From the NCBI GenBank assembly GCA_001970955.1, contig MPUH01000001.1:124001-188000 (forward strand): DNA of 64,000 nt, given 5' to 3'. The position numbers and the translations under genes are program-made. Origin of the DNA: Stentor coeruleus. Its lineage: Eukaryota; Ciliophora; Heterotrichea; Heterotrichida; Stentoridae. The notes beneath the pieces are model-generated. The model did not search any database and was not told the DNA's origin. It worked only from the letters and a program-made list of their open reading frames with translations. Of the stretch, positions 51,295 through 60,131 are shown one piece after another. The first letter of the stretch is position 1. Every line of letters begins with the position of its first letter.

Positions 51295-51942
51295 AGTTTT
51301 TATTATTATATGGTAATAGTTTAGAAAAAGGTGTATAGGGTGTTAGGTTTTATGATTTAAAAAGAGAATGGATAGAGAATATTTTAGAAAATAAGTATAT
51401 TATTGTTTTTGCTAATATAGGTGCTTGCGATTTTTATAAAAAGATTATTTTATAAATCAAACATTAGGTTTTTTTAATCTTAAGACTATTTTCTAATATT
51501 GCTATGTGAGGTCAATTTGTAAAAGTATGCTAGAAAGGTTTTATATGATTTTTTTATGAAATTAAATCATAGATAATCTTTAAAGCTTTAAGAAAATCAA
51601 CTTGGAATTTTTATGTTCAATTTAATCTTATAATAGCTAACACTATTTTCCTTTAAATACTTAATTATTTTTACCCTTTACTTATCCTCATCTTATAAAT
51701 CACTAATAAAATCCTTAAAGTGTTTGTATAAATTTTATGATAAAATAATAAAACTAGCTTACAATTAATATCCTTACCTCTAAGCCTTAAATAATAATTT
51801 AATAAATAAATATTCAAATGAGCTTTTCATATCTTCACAAGCCACAAACAACTTTAAACAATCATAATCATCCTAAAGAATAATTACCATAGAAAATATG
51901 CCTAGTCCCTGATAAAATTTGAAGATTGTTGATGTTATAAAT
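51295..51942. other. Divergent intergenic region
   Basis: These 648 nt lie upstream of both the minus-strand FYVE-like gene and the plus-strand TMEM43 gene. The left part is G/T-rich, and the last 300 nt are poor in G. No gene, RNA or repeat was recognised. Confidence 0.5.
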
Positions 51943-52890
51943 ATGTACATAATAAATACAGTGTCTGAGGAGTCATATTACTCAGCGGAACAGAACTCAA
52001 CTACTACAGGTCCTCAAACAGACATCTCAGAAATCACTGGGACCAAGCTAGTCCTCCTTGCTTTTTGTGGGTTCTCACTCATCATCACTTTTATCTGGAT
52101 ATACTACGAAATCAAATATAAGCTCCAAAAAAGATTTTACAACTCCTGCCTAAATGAAGTGATTGATGCCCCTCCAAACCTCAACCCTTTATACGAAGGA
52201 AAGCTCGTTTTTCTAGTGGGTAAAATCCATTCTTCATCCCCAAACTACCTTTCAGACCCTCTAATGCCATTTTTCGATATCACAAATTCGGTTTTGCTTA
52301 AGCGACATGTAGAAATGCTCCAATGGTATAAAAACAATGAAAATATCTATGAGAAAAAGTGGTGTGCGAAACCAATTATCAACTATAATAAACAATATGC
52401 TAACCCACTTTGGTGTGAAAAATTCAAGGATGATATTCTTATAGACAATTCTGATGTTAATGTTTTACCATTTAAACTATGTAGAGAAGCTGTGAAAATG
52501 CTCCCTGTCAGTGGGAGTATAAAATCAGTATTAATAAATTCTAATGAACAAGTTGAAGGATATAAAGTTTCTGCTGATCCATCTTATTATTATTTGAGTC
52601 AAAAAGATACTTATAATAACACTGAAAATTTAGAATTTGAAATTGGGGATTATAGGATAAGATATTATGCTTTAGAGGTTGGGACAAATGTGACAGTACT
52701 TGGTGAATATAAAAATGGGGTGATTGAAAAATATAAGAATAAGCTTTTGTTTGTTGATGCAGGGTTTTTGTCTATTAATACGATTTTTGAAAGGTATATA
52801 TCAGAAGCTAGATGTAAACAGGATCAGATTAGAGCAGCTGGAATAGTTTGGTTGGTTGTGGGGGTCATACTTGCCGCATCCACTATATAG
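51943..52890 (+). CDS. TMEM43: TMEM43/LUMA family membrane protein
   Basis: The start is placed at the first ATG, 51943; the frame opens 24 nt earlier with TTG. The protein has about 315 residues. A membrane helix near 37-58 (LVLLAFCGFSLIITFIWIYY) is followed by the family core: LVFLVGKIHSSSPNYLSDPL, then LKRHVEMLQWYK, then WCAKPIINYNKQY and NPLWCEKFKDD. The C-terminal hairpin ends in VWLVVGVILAAS. In animals TMEM43 lies in the ER and inner nuclear membrane. In animals the C-terminal part has three membrane segments; here fewer are visible, so the protein is slightly shortened. It sits between two FYVE paralogues, without evidence of shared function. Confidence 0.82.
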   Translation: MYIINTVSEESYYSAEQNSTTTGPQTDISEITGTKLVLLAFCGFSLIITFIWIYYEIKYKLQKRFYNSCLNEVIDAPPNLNPLYEGKLVFLVGKIHSSSPNYLSDPLMPFFDITNSVLLKRHVEMLQWYKNNENIYEKKWCAKPIINYNKQYANPLWCEKFKDDILIDNSDVNVLPFKLCREAVKMLPVSGSIKSVLINSNEQVEGYKVSADPSYYYLSQKDTYNNTENLEFEIGDYRIRYYALEVGTNVTVLGEYKNGVIEKYKNKLLFVDAGFLSINTIFERYISEARCKQDQIRAAGIVWLVVGVILAASTI

Positions 52891-52939
52891 ATAATATATA
52901 TTTATACATAACCTTAAGTTAGTAATTATTGATAATTAA

Positions 52940-53704
52940 ATGCAGGTTTCTCGTTCAGATTCAGTCTCTTCGATATCTTCTGTTTCTTCTCTTAGCAGTC
53001 TTCCAATAACCCCTTTTGGTGTGGGAGAAAAAAAGGACCTTGAATGGAAACTTGACAAAAAATGCTTTATATGCGAAAAAAAATTCGGCCTTGGAGCTAG
53101 ACACCATTGCAGATACTGTGGCAATTCAGTCTGCAGCAAACATTCTTTTGTAAAAATGTTTGCAGATAGTACTGAAAAGACAAGGATTTGCGAAAAATGC
53201 GACATCGAGATAATAAAAAACGAAATCCGAGGCGAAATCCAAGAAGAACTCGCAAGAATCCAAGACAATATCGATATAAACAAAGAAAACTATGAAAAAC
53301 TTGATGAAGAAAGACAGGAACAAACGAAAATCGCCACAGCAATTGAAGAAGAAATGCTTGCTGCAGAAAAAATCTATAAAGAAAAAGAACAGGAATTACA
53401 AGACAAGTTAAATGAAGAGCAAAGCAAAGGCCAAAAAAGCCACGAGATTACTGAAGAGATACAAAAAGCTCTTACTGAGTCAAATGAAAACGAAAAAAAA
53501 ATTAACTCGAAATGTGTGGAACTGGAGAACATAATCGAAAAACTAAAAAATGATATTATTAGCATCAAGGCAAATAGCACAGAGCTTAAAACCCAGCTTG
53601 AGAAAACAAGGAAAAAACTAACAGGAAGCTTGCCAAGTGAAAAAGTTGCGATTTGTTTATGTGATACATGCAAAAAAAGAGTTATAAGTCCTTCTAGTAT
53701 ATGA
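52940..53704 (+). CDS. FYVE zinc-finger coiled-coil protein, 254 aa
   Basis: After a Ser-rich start, the FYVE domain (about 34-90) has all key parts: WKLDKKCFIC (WxxD and the first Cys pair), ARHHCRYCGNSVCSKHS (the HHCRxCG core) and TRICEKC (the RVC-like motif). PI3P binding on endosomes is therefore likely. The rest is coiled coil (IQEELARIQDNIDINKENY, KTQLEKTRKKLTGSL) and ends in CLCDTCKKR. Domain plan, coiled coil and final Cys pair match the gene at 50404, which points to a duplication followed by loss of the lipid-binding core in the other copy. It starts 49 nt after the TMEM43 stop. Confidence 0.82.
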   Translation: MQVSRSDSVSSISSVSSLSSLPITPFGVGEKKDLEWKLDKKCFICEKKFGLGARHHCRYCGNSVCSKHSFVKMFADSTEKTRICEKCDIEIIKNEIRGEIQEELARIQDNIDINKENYEKLDEERQEQTKIATAIEEEMLAAEKIYKEKEQELQDKLNEEQSKGQKSHEITEEIQKALTESNENEKKINSKCVELENIIEKLKNDIISIKANSTELKTQLEKTRKKLTGSLPSEKVAICLCDTCKKRVISPSSI

Positions 53705-53813
53705 AAACTTTATAATATAAAAAATGTTATTTAATAAAGCACATAATCTTTAATAATTTTATACAAGGCTTATTATTCAGTAAATTCTATAAGAAAATAT
53801 ATTGAATGATGAT

Positions 53814-53818
53814 AAAAA
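53814..53818 (-). terminator. RNA polymerase III terminator of SRP RNA
   Basis: Five T in a row on the minus strand directly follow the likely 3' end of the SRP RNA, the usual pol III stop signal. Confidence 0.75.
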
Positions 53819-54120
53819 GGTGAAAGCCTTCTGTGGACCTGCAGGTTTCACATGGTTAACCTAGAGTACTCAAATCTGCGATCCTTCCATAATCAAGGAC
53901 GGGGAGTTATCTCTGCTCTGTTTCCAGCCTCAAGCGTTCCCCCCCTCTTTAACATGAGCGTGTCTACCCTTCCAGATATTCACACCCACGACCCCTGATA
54001 TGGCTAGGACAGACTCTCGACATACCCCGTAAGTGGAAAACCACAATGACCCTTACATGCCGCCAGTCAGCCAAGTCCCACACTTGTGTTACAAAGAGTC
54101 GCTACCCTCTTCAGACAACT
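53819..54120 (-). ncRNA. SRP RNA: SRP RNA (7SL), about 302 nt
   Basis: This GC-rich island on the minus strand has the conserved parts of signal recognition particle RNA. The Alu domain at the 5' end has the hairpin AAGAG-loop-CUCUU, then UGUAAC, then the hairpin CAAGU-GUGGG-ACUUG. In the S domain a helix-6-like GUU...AAC stem has the loop AAAGAGGGGGG. The helix-8 core GGAAACAGAGCAG then ACUCCC, with GGAUCGC on the return strand, is almost identical to human 7SL. The 5' end is estimated from the Alu fold and the TATA distance. The 3' end is taken just before a T5 run. The RNA forms the SRP scaffold for ER targeting of secretory proteins. Confidence 0.93.
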
Positions 54121-54138
54121 ATTTGTTATATGAAACCT

Positions 54139-54144
54139 TATATA
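54139..54144 (-). promoter_or_regulatory. TATA box of the SRP RNA gene
   Basis: TATATA on the minus strand begins 24 nt before the estimated SRP RNA 5' end, a normal spacing for a TATA-driven pol III gene. Confidence 0.55.
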
Positions 54145-54230
54145 GTCATATTTTTTTGCCATTTTTCATATGGGATTGATATTATGTGAACTTTAGTTTT
54201 TAAATCAATATAAATACACACAATTAAAAT

Positions 54231-55178
54231 ATGTCACTATTCGATTCCTTTGGTCGTTTGCATAACTATCTACGTTTATCTTTAACAAGTCGATGCAACT
54301 TCAAATGTGTCTATTGTTATACCGATGATGATAAGCCACCTCCAGCTGTTGCTGAAGACTTCCTCTGCCGACTTGTGACAATCTTCGCATCTCAAGGGGT
54401 GACAAAAGTCAGACTAACAGGTGGTGAGCCTTTAGTCCACCCGAAAATCCTGCAAATCGCAAAAAACATCAAAAATACTCAAGGCATAAACCACTTAGCC
54501 ATCACCACAAATGGTTTGTTACTGCACAGATATCTATCAGGATTAATAGATGCAGGACTTGACTCAATAAATTTGAGTTTAGACTCTCTAGTCCCAGCGA
54601 AATTTGCTTTTATCGCAAAAGTTGATGCATTTGATAAAGTATGGAGAAGTCTTAAACTTTCATATGAAAAACTGCCAATAAAACTTAATTGTGTAGTTAT
54701 GAGGAATATGAATGATGATGAAATTTTAGACTTTGTAGAACTTGCAAGGGATATGAAAATAAGCATAAGGTTTATAGAATTTGTCCCATATACAGGGAAT
54801 CAATGGGAAGATAAAAGATTTGTCTCACATCAGGAAATAATGGATAAGATTACTAAGAAATATTCTGTTACCAGAGTGAATTTAGAAGACCCTATTGCAA
54901 AATATTATCAAATTGAAGGATTTCAGGGAACGATTGGGGTTATTGGATCAATTACTGAACCTTTTTGTGATAAATGTAATAGACTTAGGATTACTGCTGA
55001 TGGGAAGTTTAAGGTATGTTTGAATTCCCCTAGAGAGTTAGAGTTGGATAATGGGATGGATGATGATATGATTTTAAAAGCTATTCGTGAAGAATTATGG
55101 AAAAAACCTAAGGAACATGGAGGGGTTGAGAAAATGATAGGAAATGGAAATAAACCTATGATTTATATAGGAGGATAG
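54231..55178 (+). CDS. MOCS1A: GTP 3',8-cyclase (MoaA/MOCS1A), molybdenum cofactor synthesis
   Basis: The 315-residue protein is a complete MoaA. DSFGRLHNYLRLSLTSRCNF leads into the radical-SAM cluster motif CNFKCVYC. VRLTGGEPLVHP binds SAM. The second Fe-S site near the end is FCDKCNRLRITADGKFKVCL. It ends in the essential Gly-Gly (MIYIGG), which activates the SAM chemistry. The enzyme turns GTP into 3',8-cyclo-GTP, the first step of Moco synthesis, usually in mitochondria. No clear presequence is seen, so import may use another signal. The MOCS1B/MoaC part is not fused and not in this window. The gene is divergent from SRP RNA, 110 nt away. It could have been inherited from bacteria through the mitochondrion, but nothing here marks recent transfer. 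Confidence 0.97.
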   Translation: MSLFDSFGRLHNYLRLSLTSRCNFKCVYCYTDDDKPPPAVAEDFLCRLVTIFASQGVTKVRLTGGEPLVHPKILQIAKNIKNTQGINHLAITTNGLLLHRYLSGLIDAGLDSINLSLDSLVPAKFAFIAKVDAFDKVWRSLKLSYEKLPIKLNCVVMRNMNDDEILDFVELARDMKISIRFIEFVPYTGNQWEDKRFVSHQEIMDKITKKYSVTRVNLEDPIAKYYQIEGFQGTIGVIGSITEPFCDKCNRLRITADGKFKVCLNSPRELELDNGMDDDMILKAIREELWKKPKEHGGVEKMIGNGNKPMIYIGG

Positions 55179-55501
55179 GAAGCTATTTTTTTATATAAAT
55201 TATGTGAGGATTATATTGATTAAGGTTTTTGTATATATTTTTTTTATTGAATGATTATGATAATATGAGTAGCTTTTATAGTGGTTTAAGTTTTATGTTT
55301 AAATTGAAGATATGATAATTTGTGTAGATTATTGAGATTATCATAACTTTTATAGGTAAATGTGCTTAAAAAATAAAATACCCCTTTCTTTTACAAATGA
55401 TATGAAATTTCACATAAAAACTACCTCATTAGCTTAGCATCTCTACAACTAATCAACGCTAACAACTCATAATAATTACTTTTAAAATGTGATTTTAATT
55501 A
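55179..55501. other. Convergent intergenic spacer
   Basis: These 323 nt lie between MOCS1A and the end of the minus-strand coiled-coil gene. They are T-rich with few C at first and then poor in G near the minus-strand stop. Nothing else is recognised. Confidence 0.5.
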
Positions 55502-58282
55502 CTACACCGAAGTATAGCTTTCAATTCTATTCCGAAGCTTAACAAGTCTTTTTTTATTCTTAACCAAAGAATTAATCCCATTAATCCACTGTTTAAAAGT
55601 CAAGAAGTTCTTAGCAATAAGTTCAATCCTATCATTATTCGTCAAATGCAACGTAAACGGATAATAAAAATCTTTATGTTCAGGGGGTATAGTCAAATAA
55701 CAACAAGACATATCATAAGGTCCATCAAACTCTCCTTCTTCATGTCCTTGTGAATGAAGTAACGCTAAAGTCGAATGAGATATTTTCGGGCTTTGTAAAA
55801 AATCTACTTTAATAATCAAATCAAATCCAGGCTTAAATTGCTGCCTACAATCAATTTTCTCTAAAGATTTATGCAAATGAAAATGTCTTATCGCATAACC
55901 ATAAGATTCAGGTGTCGCATCTTCTAAAGGATCAAAAGCTTTACGTTTTTCCGATCTCTGTAATTTCTTATACAACTCAGCCCCTTCAAGTAACGGCATT
56001 ATTTTCTCATAAAAATTCCTCTCACCTGCTGTTGTGTTTTCCAGTTTAAAACGATAGTATTTTTTCTGACTCAATCTCATATTCCCTTGCAAATTCGAAG
56101 CTTGTTTTCCTAAACTTTTCTCAACAAATTCTAAATAATTCCCTTCAATCATTCCAATATCATCAAGTCCACGTATTTCATTCCTAACAAAATCTTCTAA
56201 CGGGGTTCTAGTTTGATCTAAACTAAAATGCATTGCCAGGTCTAAATTATCAAGTTTTCTTATTTTATCTTCATATTCTTTAATGAAATTTTGTTCACTT
56301 TGGACTTCTTTTAATTGACTTTCTATATCTTGTTGTTGTTTTCTTAATGCAGCTTCTTCTTGTTCGATATTACGAATTACCCCTATTATATTAGTATCAA
56401 AATCTTTTAGGTCTTTATTAGCTTTTTCAAGTTTGGCTGAAGCTTCAACAACTTTGTAATTCATTTCATACATTTGAAGTTCTTCTGGGTTTTTAGTGTT
56501 TTTTTGTAGTTCTTGTAATGAACTAAGCATATCAGATCTTTTTTGTTCGAGGATACTAGCAACTTGGCTACTAAGTTCATATTCTTGGGTTGTTACATTT
56601 TTTAAACTATCCCTTAGGTTATTAACTTCATTTTTTACAAGGTTTAAAGAGTCAGTCAAACTTTGTAGGTTTTTTTTACAATCCTTAACCCTTTCTGACT
56701 TACTTTTATAATCATCATCCCATGTACTTAGCCTATCTTTAGCTAAATAAACTTGTGCTTTAAATGGATTAGGAACTATACCCATTTGTGTTATTGACTC
56801 AATAAGATTGTTTTCATCTTTTTCATATTGCCATAAAGATTTTTTTAGTTCCAAAACCTTAACAGCATTTTCAGGTTTTTCCATCTCGAGACTCAAAAGA
56901 TTTTCTTGTATTTTATCTTTTTCTTTGAACTTTCTATCAACAGGAAGTGCTTTGTAGAATTTCTCACGTTTATCTAATAAAGCCATATATACATTGACTA
57001 AGCTTTCAAGTTTTTTATGTTCTTTATAGTTTATTGATGAAAACTGGGCTTTAAATTCTTGGATTATTATATTATCTGAGGTAATTTTTGTAGTATCAAT
57101 AGGCCCTGGGGTTATTAGGTTTTTAACTTCGAATTTCCATTGGTTTATTGCTGCGATTTTATTCCTATATTGACGTTTTTTAATTTCATATGTAGGATCA
57201 GGGTTTGCTTGTGATGGTCTAGCTAGTTTGACTATAGCGGCATGAGCTTTTTCTTCAGCTTGCCACATCTGTCTTAGTGATTGTTCTGTTTTTTCTACAC
57301 AAACCAATTGAAGTTTTAATATCTGTTCATCCAAGTCAAAATTCCCTGTTGAGTTCACATCAACAACTACAATATCAATAGTATCAGTTTTAAAAACCCT
57401 TGATTTTTCTCTAAGAACTTCTTCTATATTCTTCAACTCCTCAAACCCAGGACTTGCTGTACACATACTACAAATCTCATCATTAGCTTCATTATACTTT
57501 TCTTTCATCATTTTCACATTATCTTCAATCCTCCCATTAGCATCTTCTAATTTTTCTATCTTAGCAACAAAAGGGTCTTTCATTTTTTTAATCTTCAACA
57601 TTTGTAGTATAAACTCATCTTCATCCTCATCATATTCAATCTCATCAGCAAATTGTATCTCTAACATATCAACTTGCATTTCCATATCTTCTCTTTGAAG
57701 AATCATCTCAGCTTGTATTGCTGTAGCTGACATTAAATCTTCTTGTAACATATACTGAGTATTTTGCATTCTTGTAGCTTCTTGTTCAAGACTATCAAGG
57801 GTTTCTTTAAGAGAATTATAATTAGAATTAAGTCTCATGAGTTCAGATTCTATTGGGTTTAAAGTTTGGTCAAGGTTTTTTATATTCCCCATATTAAGAG
57901 ATGAGCGTTTACGTTTGTATAGATTTGATGAGAAATTTGCAAAGCTTTTTGATACAATATCAAGTTCTTGTTCTAAAGAATGGACTTGAGATAAGTATTT
58001 TGATCTCATAGTTCGGCTTTTAAAAGCACTTTGTTTTTTGTATGCTAAAGATTGAAGTTTTTTAGATAAAGAGGATAAGGAGTTGTTTAAGTCGTCTTGT
58101 TTTTGAGTTGTAGTGGATTTTAACGAATTGAGTTTTGCGAGGAGGGTTTCTTTTTGACGGTATTTACTTAGGTCAGATGGAGATTCTTCACTGTCTTGGA
58201 GGAGGAGGTTGGAAAGCTGCATTTTTTGTTTGATTTCGTCAATTTCTACACGGAGTTCTTTGACTCGTGATTTAGGGTTCAT
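55502..58282 (-). CDS. Large coiled-coil protein with C-terminal PH-like segment, 926 aa
   Basis: I do not recognise the family. Long coiled coils fill about residues 1-270 and 400-700 (VKELRVEIDEIKQKMQLSN, DLKDFDTNIIGVIRNIEQEE, QQQDIESQLKEVQSEQNF). From about 720 the sequence is globular (YRFKLENTTAGERNFYEKI). The last 110 residues (PGFDLIIKVDFLQSPK, PFTLHLTNNDRIELIAKNF, TFKQWINGINSLVK) look like the strands and final helix of a PH domain that ends with a Trp helix. A scaffold linking membrane and cytoskeleton is plausible. Frame, start and stop are clear, and the gene is intronless. Confidence 0.75.
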   Translation of the reverse strand: MNPKSRVKELRVEIDEIKQKMQLSNLLLQDSEESPSDLSKYRQKETLLAKLNSLKSTTTQKQDDLNNSLSSLSKKLQSLAYKKQSAFKSRTMRSKYLSQVHSLEQELDIVSKSFANFSSNLYKRKRSSLNMGNIKNLDQTLNPIESELMRLNSNYNSLKETLDSLEQEATRMQNTQYMLQEDLMSATAIQAEMILQREDMEMQVDMLEIQFADEIEYDEDEDEFILQMLKIKKMKDPFVAKIEKLEDANGRIEDNVKMMKEKYNEANDEICSMCTASPGFEELKNIEEVLREKSRVFKTDTIDIVVVDVNSTGNFDLDEQILKLQLVCVEKTEQSLRQMWQAEEKAHAAIVKLARPSQANPDPTYEIKKRQYRNKIAAINQWKFEVKNLITPGPIDTTKITSDNIIIQEFKAQFSSINYKEHKKLESLVNVYMALLDKREKFYKALPVDRKFKEKDKIQENLLSLEMEKPENAVKVLELKKSLWQYEKDENNLIESITQMGIVPNPFKAQVYLAKDRLSTWDDDYKSKSERVKDCKKNLQSLTDSLNLVKNEVNNLRDSLKNVTTQEYELSSQVASILEQKRSDMLSSLQELQKNTKNPEELQMYEMNYKVVEASAKLEKANKDLKDFDTNIIGVIRNIEQEEAALRKQQQDIESQLKEVQSEQNFIKEYEDKIRKLDNLDLAMHFSLDQTRTPLEDFVRNEIRGLDDIGMIEGNYLEFVEKSLGKQASNLQGNMRLSQKKYYRFKLENTTAGERNFYEKIMPLLEGAELYKKLQRSEKRKAFDPLEDATPESYGYAIRHFHLHKSLEKIDCRQQFKPGFDLIIKVDFLQSPKISHSTLALLHSQGHEEGEFDGPYDMSCCYLTIPPEHKDFYYPFTLHLTNNDRIELIAKNFLTFKQWINGINSLVKNKKRLVKLRNRIESYTSV

Positions 58283-58808
58283 GGTAATAATTACCAGAAC
58301 TAAGTATGAAAAGAACGAAAAGAATGAAAAGTGAAAGATTGAATATGAGGAGTTTTAGGTTGAGGTTTGAGGATTTGATTAGATTTTGGATGAAGAGAGG
58401 AGAGAAGAGGAGTTTTTTGTTGAGATGATGATTGGGATAGGGTTGGAAGTAAGTGAAAAAGTGAGGTGATGAAGAATGTGGATGTTATTAAGAAGATGAA
58501 TTTGTGGTATAGTTAGATTTTAGTAGTAAAATAGAGTTTATAGTTATTGTTTTCTGTATGTGTTGATTACAATTGTTAACAATCATGCATTTTGAATAAT
58601 AAATCCTAACACCTCAAATTTTGATTTTATTCAGTATGGCCGAGTATATGATATAAAATTTTAACATAAAAAACTATGCAAAATAAAACCCTGATCTATA
58701 GAAAATCTCTAAAAATATACTCTAATCATCTCAGATCTCTATAATCCAAAACATTTTCAATAAAAAAATGTGAGTTCAAAGCAAACATTCTATAATATAA
58801 AAAAAAAT
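58283..58808. other. Divergent intergenic spacer
   Basis: These 526 nt separate the minus-strand coiled-coil gene from the spliced plus-strand gene at 58809. The left half is G/T-rich and the right half A/C/T-rich, the usual skew switch. No other feature is seen. Confidence 0.5.
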
Positions 58809-59675
58809 ATGAAATCTGAAAAAGTTCTTAGCCTAAACTCCAACCAGCCTCCTCTAATATCTCTTTCTGTAAACTTTGCAATAAAAAATCTCATGTAATA
58901 ACTAAACAGTTCATCTCATCGTATTCTATCCCAGTTATTCCCCAAAGAGACTTTATATCCTCTAAAAAGTAAACCTGAAGGAGCTGAGTATATCTACATA
59001 GACCAAATATCTTCAGTATCCGAATACATTTATTCCTATATAGAAAAATACAACAAATTCAAGCATTTCCTAAGAGACTCTCATCAAAACCCGATTTTCA
59101 TTATAAACTGGAATGTAATCCAATGCAATTTCGACATAAACTCCTGGCTAAACTGCATGACTGATGAGTTAGGATCAATAGCATTAATCAAAATTGACTA
59201 TTTTCTGTTTATAAATTATACAAATGAGCTTTGCAATTATATCAAAAACTTTGTCAAAGTCAAAGGAGGCCAATATTACTTAAATTCAATTATTTTCAGA
59301 AATAAATACTTATATACATGTGCATCTTTAGATAAAACTAGGATTATAGAAATTGGAGGATTATATAAGATTTATTATAATAATTGGGGTGAGTGTATTT
59401 GTTCAGCAATAGAAAAAGATTTTTTCCCATACCTTTTGCTTTATTCTAATGGTATACCAGTATTTGTTAATGAGAATTTATTAGAAACTAATCAGATTGA
59501 GATGATAACTCAGTATCTTCATATGATGCTAAGGTATAATGAACCACCTAGTAGGATTGGGAAGATGAAAAAAGAAGTTAATTGGTATGGTGGGGAAGAA
59601 AATGATAGGGAAGATGCGGATGAGGAGTTAGTTATTAGAACTTTTGAAGAAGTTTTTTGTAGGAGTTCTAATTAA
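58809..59675 (+). CDS. Hypothetical protein, 283 aa (one 15-nt intron)
   Basis: Exons are 58809-58894 and 58910-59675. The first exon begins MKSEKVLSLNSNQPPLISL. Without splicing only the last 172 residues would be found, because TAA codons in the intron hide the first third. The spliced frame runs from the new ATG through to TAA with even composition. The protein mixes helical and beta segments, with Tyr/Ile-rich stretches (EYIYIDQISSVSEYIYSYI, NPIFIINWNVIQCNF) and an acidic end (WYGGEENDREDADEELVIR). I see no signal peptide, membrane span or known domain. The style is that of a folded cytosolic protein, and the family is unknown to me. Confidence 0.82.
58895..58909 (+). other. 15-nt intron of the gene at 58809
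   Basis: The sequence is gtaataactaaacag. It lies in phase 2, and reading into it gives TAA TAA at once. It has T9-A10 like the three other introns and ends in CAG instead of TAG. Confidence 0.9.
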
Positions 59676-60131
59676 TAATTTTAGGATTGGATGCTGGGAT
59701 AAAAAATTTTAAGTGTGGATTTTTTTTTGTGATGAAGTTTATGTTTATGATGGTGATTTTATAGATAGAGTTCATAGTTTAGGATTTAATATTAGGATTT
59801 TTGTATTTATCTGATTCTATAATTTCCAATGATTAAAATGACAGTTTTGTTTTATTTTTATAGTATCTGGTAACAATACGTAGTTGTTATATTTATTAAC
59901 ATGCAATTATAATACTTATCAACACCTACAAAAACGTTAATCATTAAAAAAAGCTATAAAAAAAAATTCCAAATATTTCTTTAATATTTACAAAGATTTT
60001 ATTTAATCTTATCCAAATATCATCCCATCTTCATCAATTCAAACCACAATTTTCTTGCAAACTTCATATATACCTTTTTAACTCTTAATTTAATAACATC
60101 ACATTAATTCCTTGACCTCTTTCCCATAAAA
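59676..60131. other. Intergenic spacer between plus-strand genes
   Basis: The first 120 nt are T/G-rich (3' flank). The last 200 nt are very poor in G (5' flank of the next gene). No gene or RNA was found. Confidence 0.5.
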
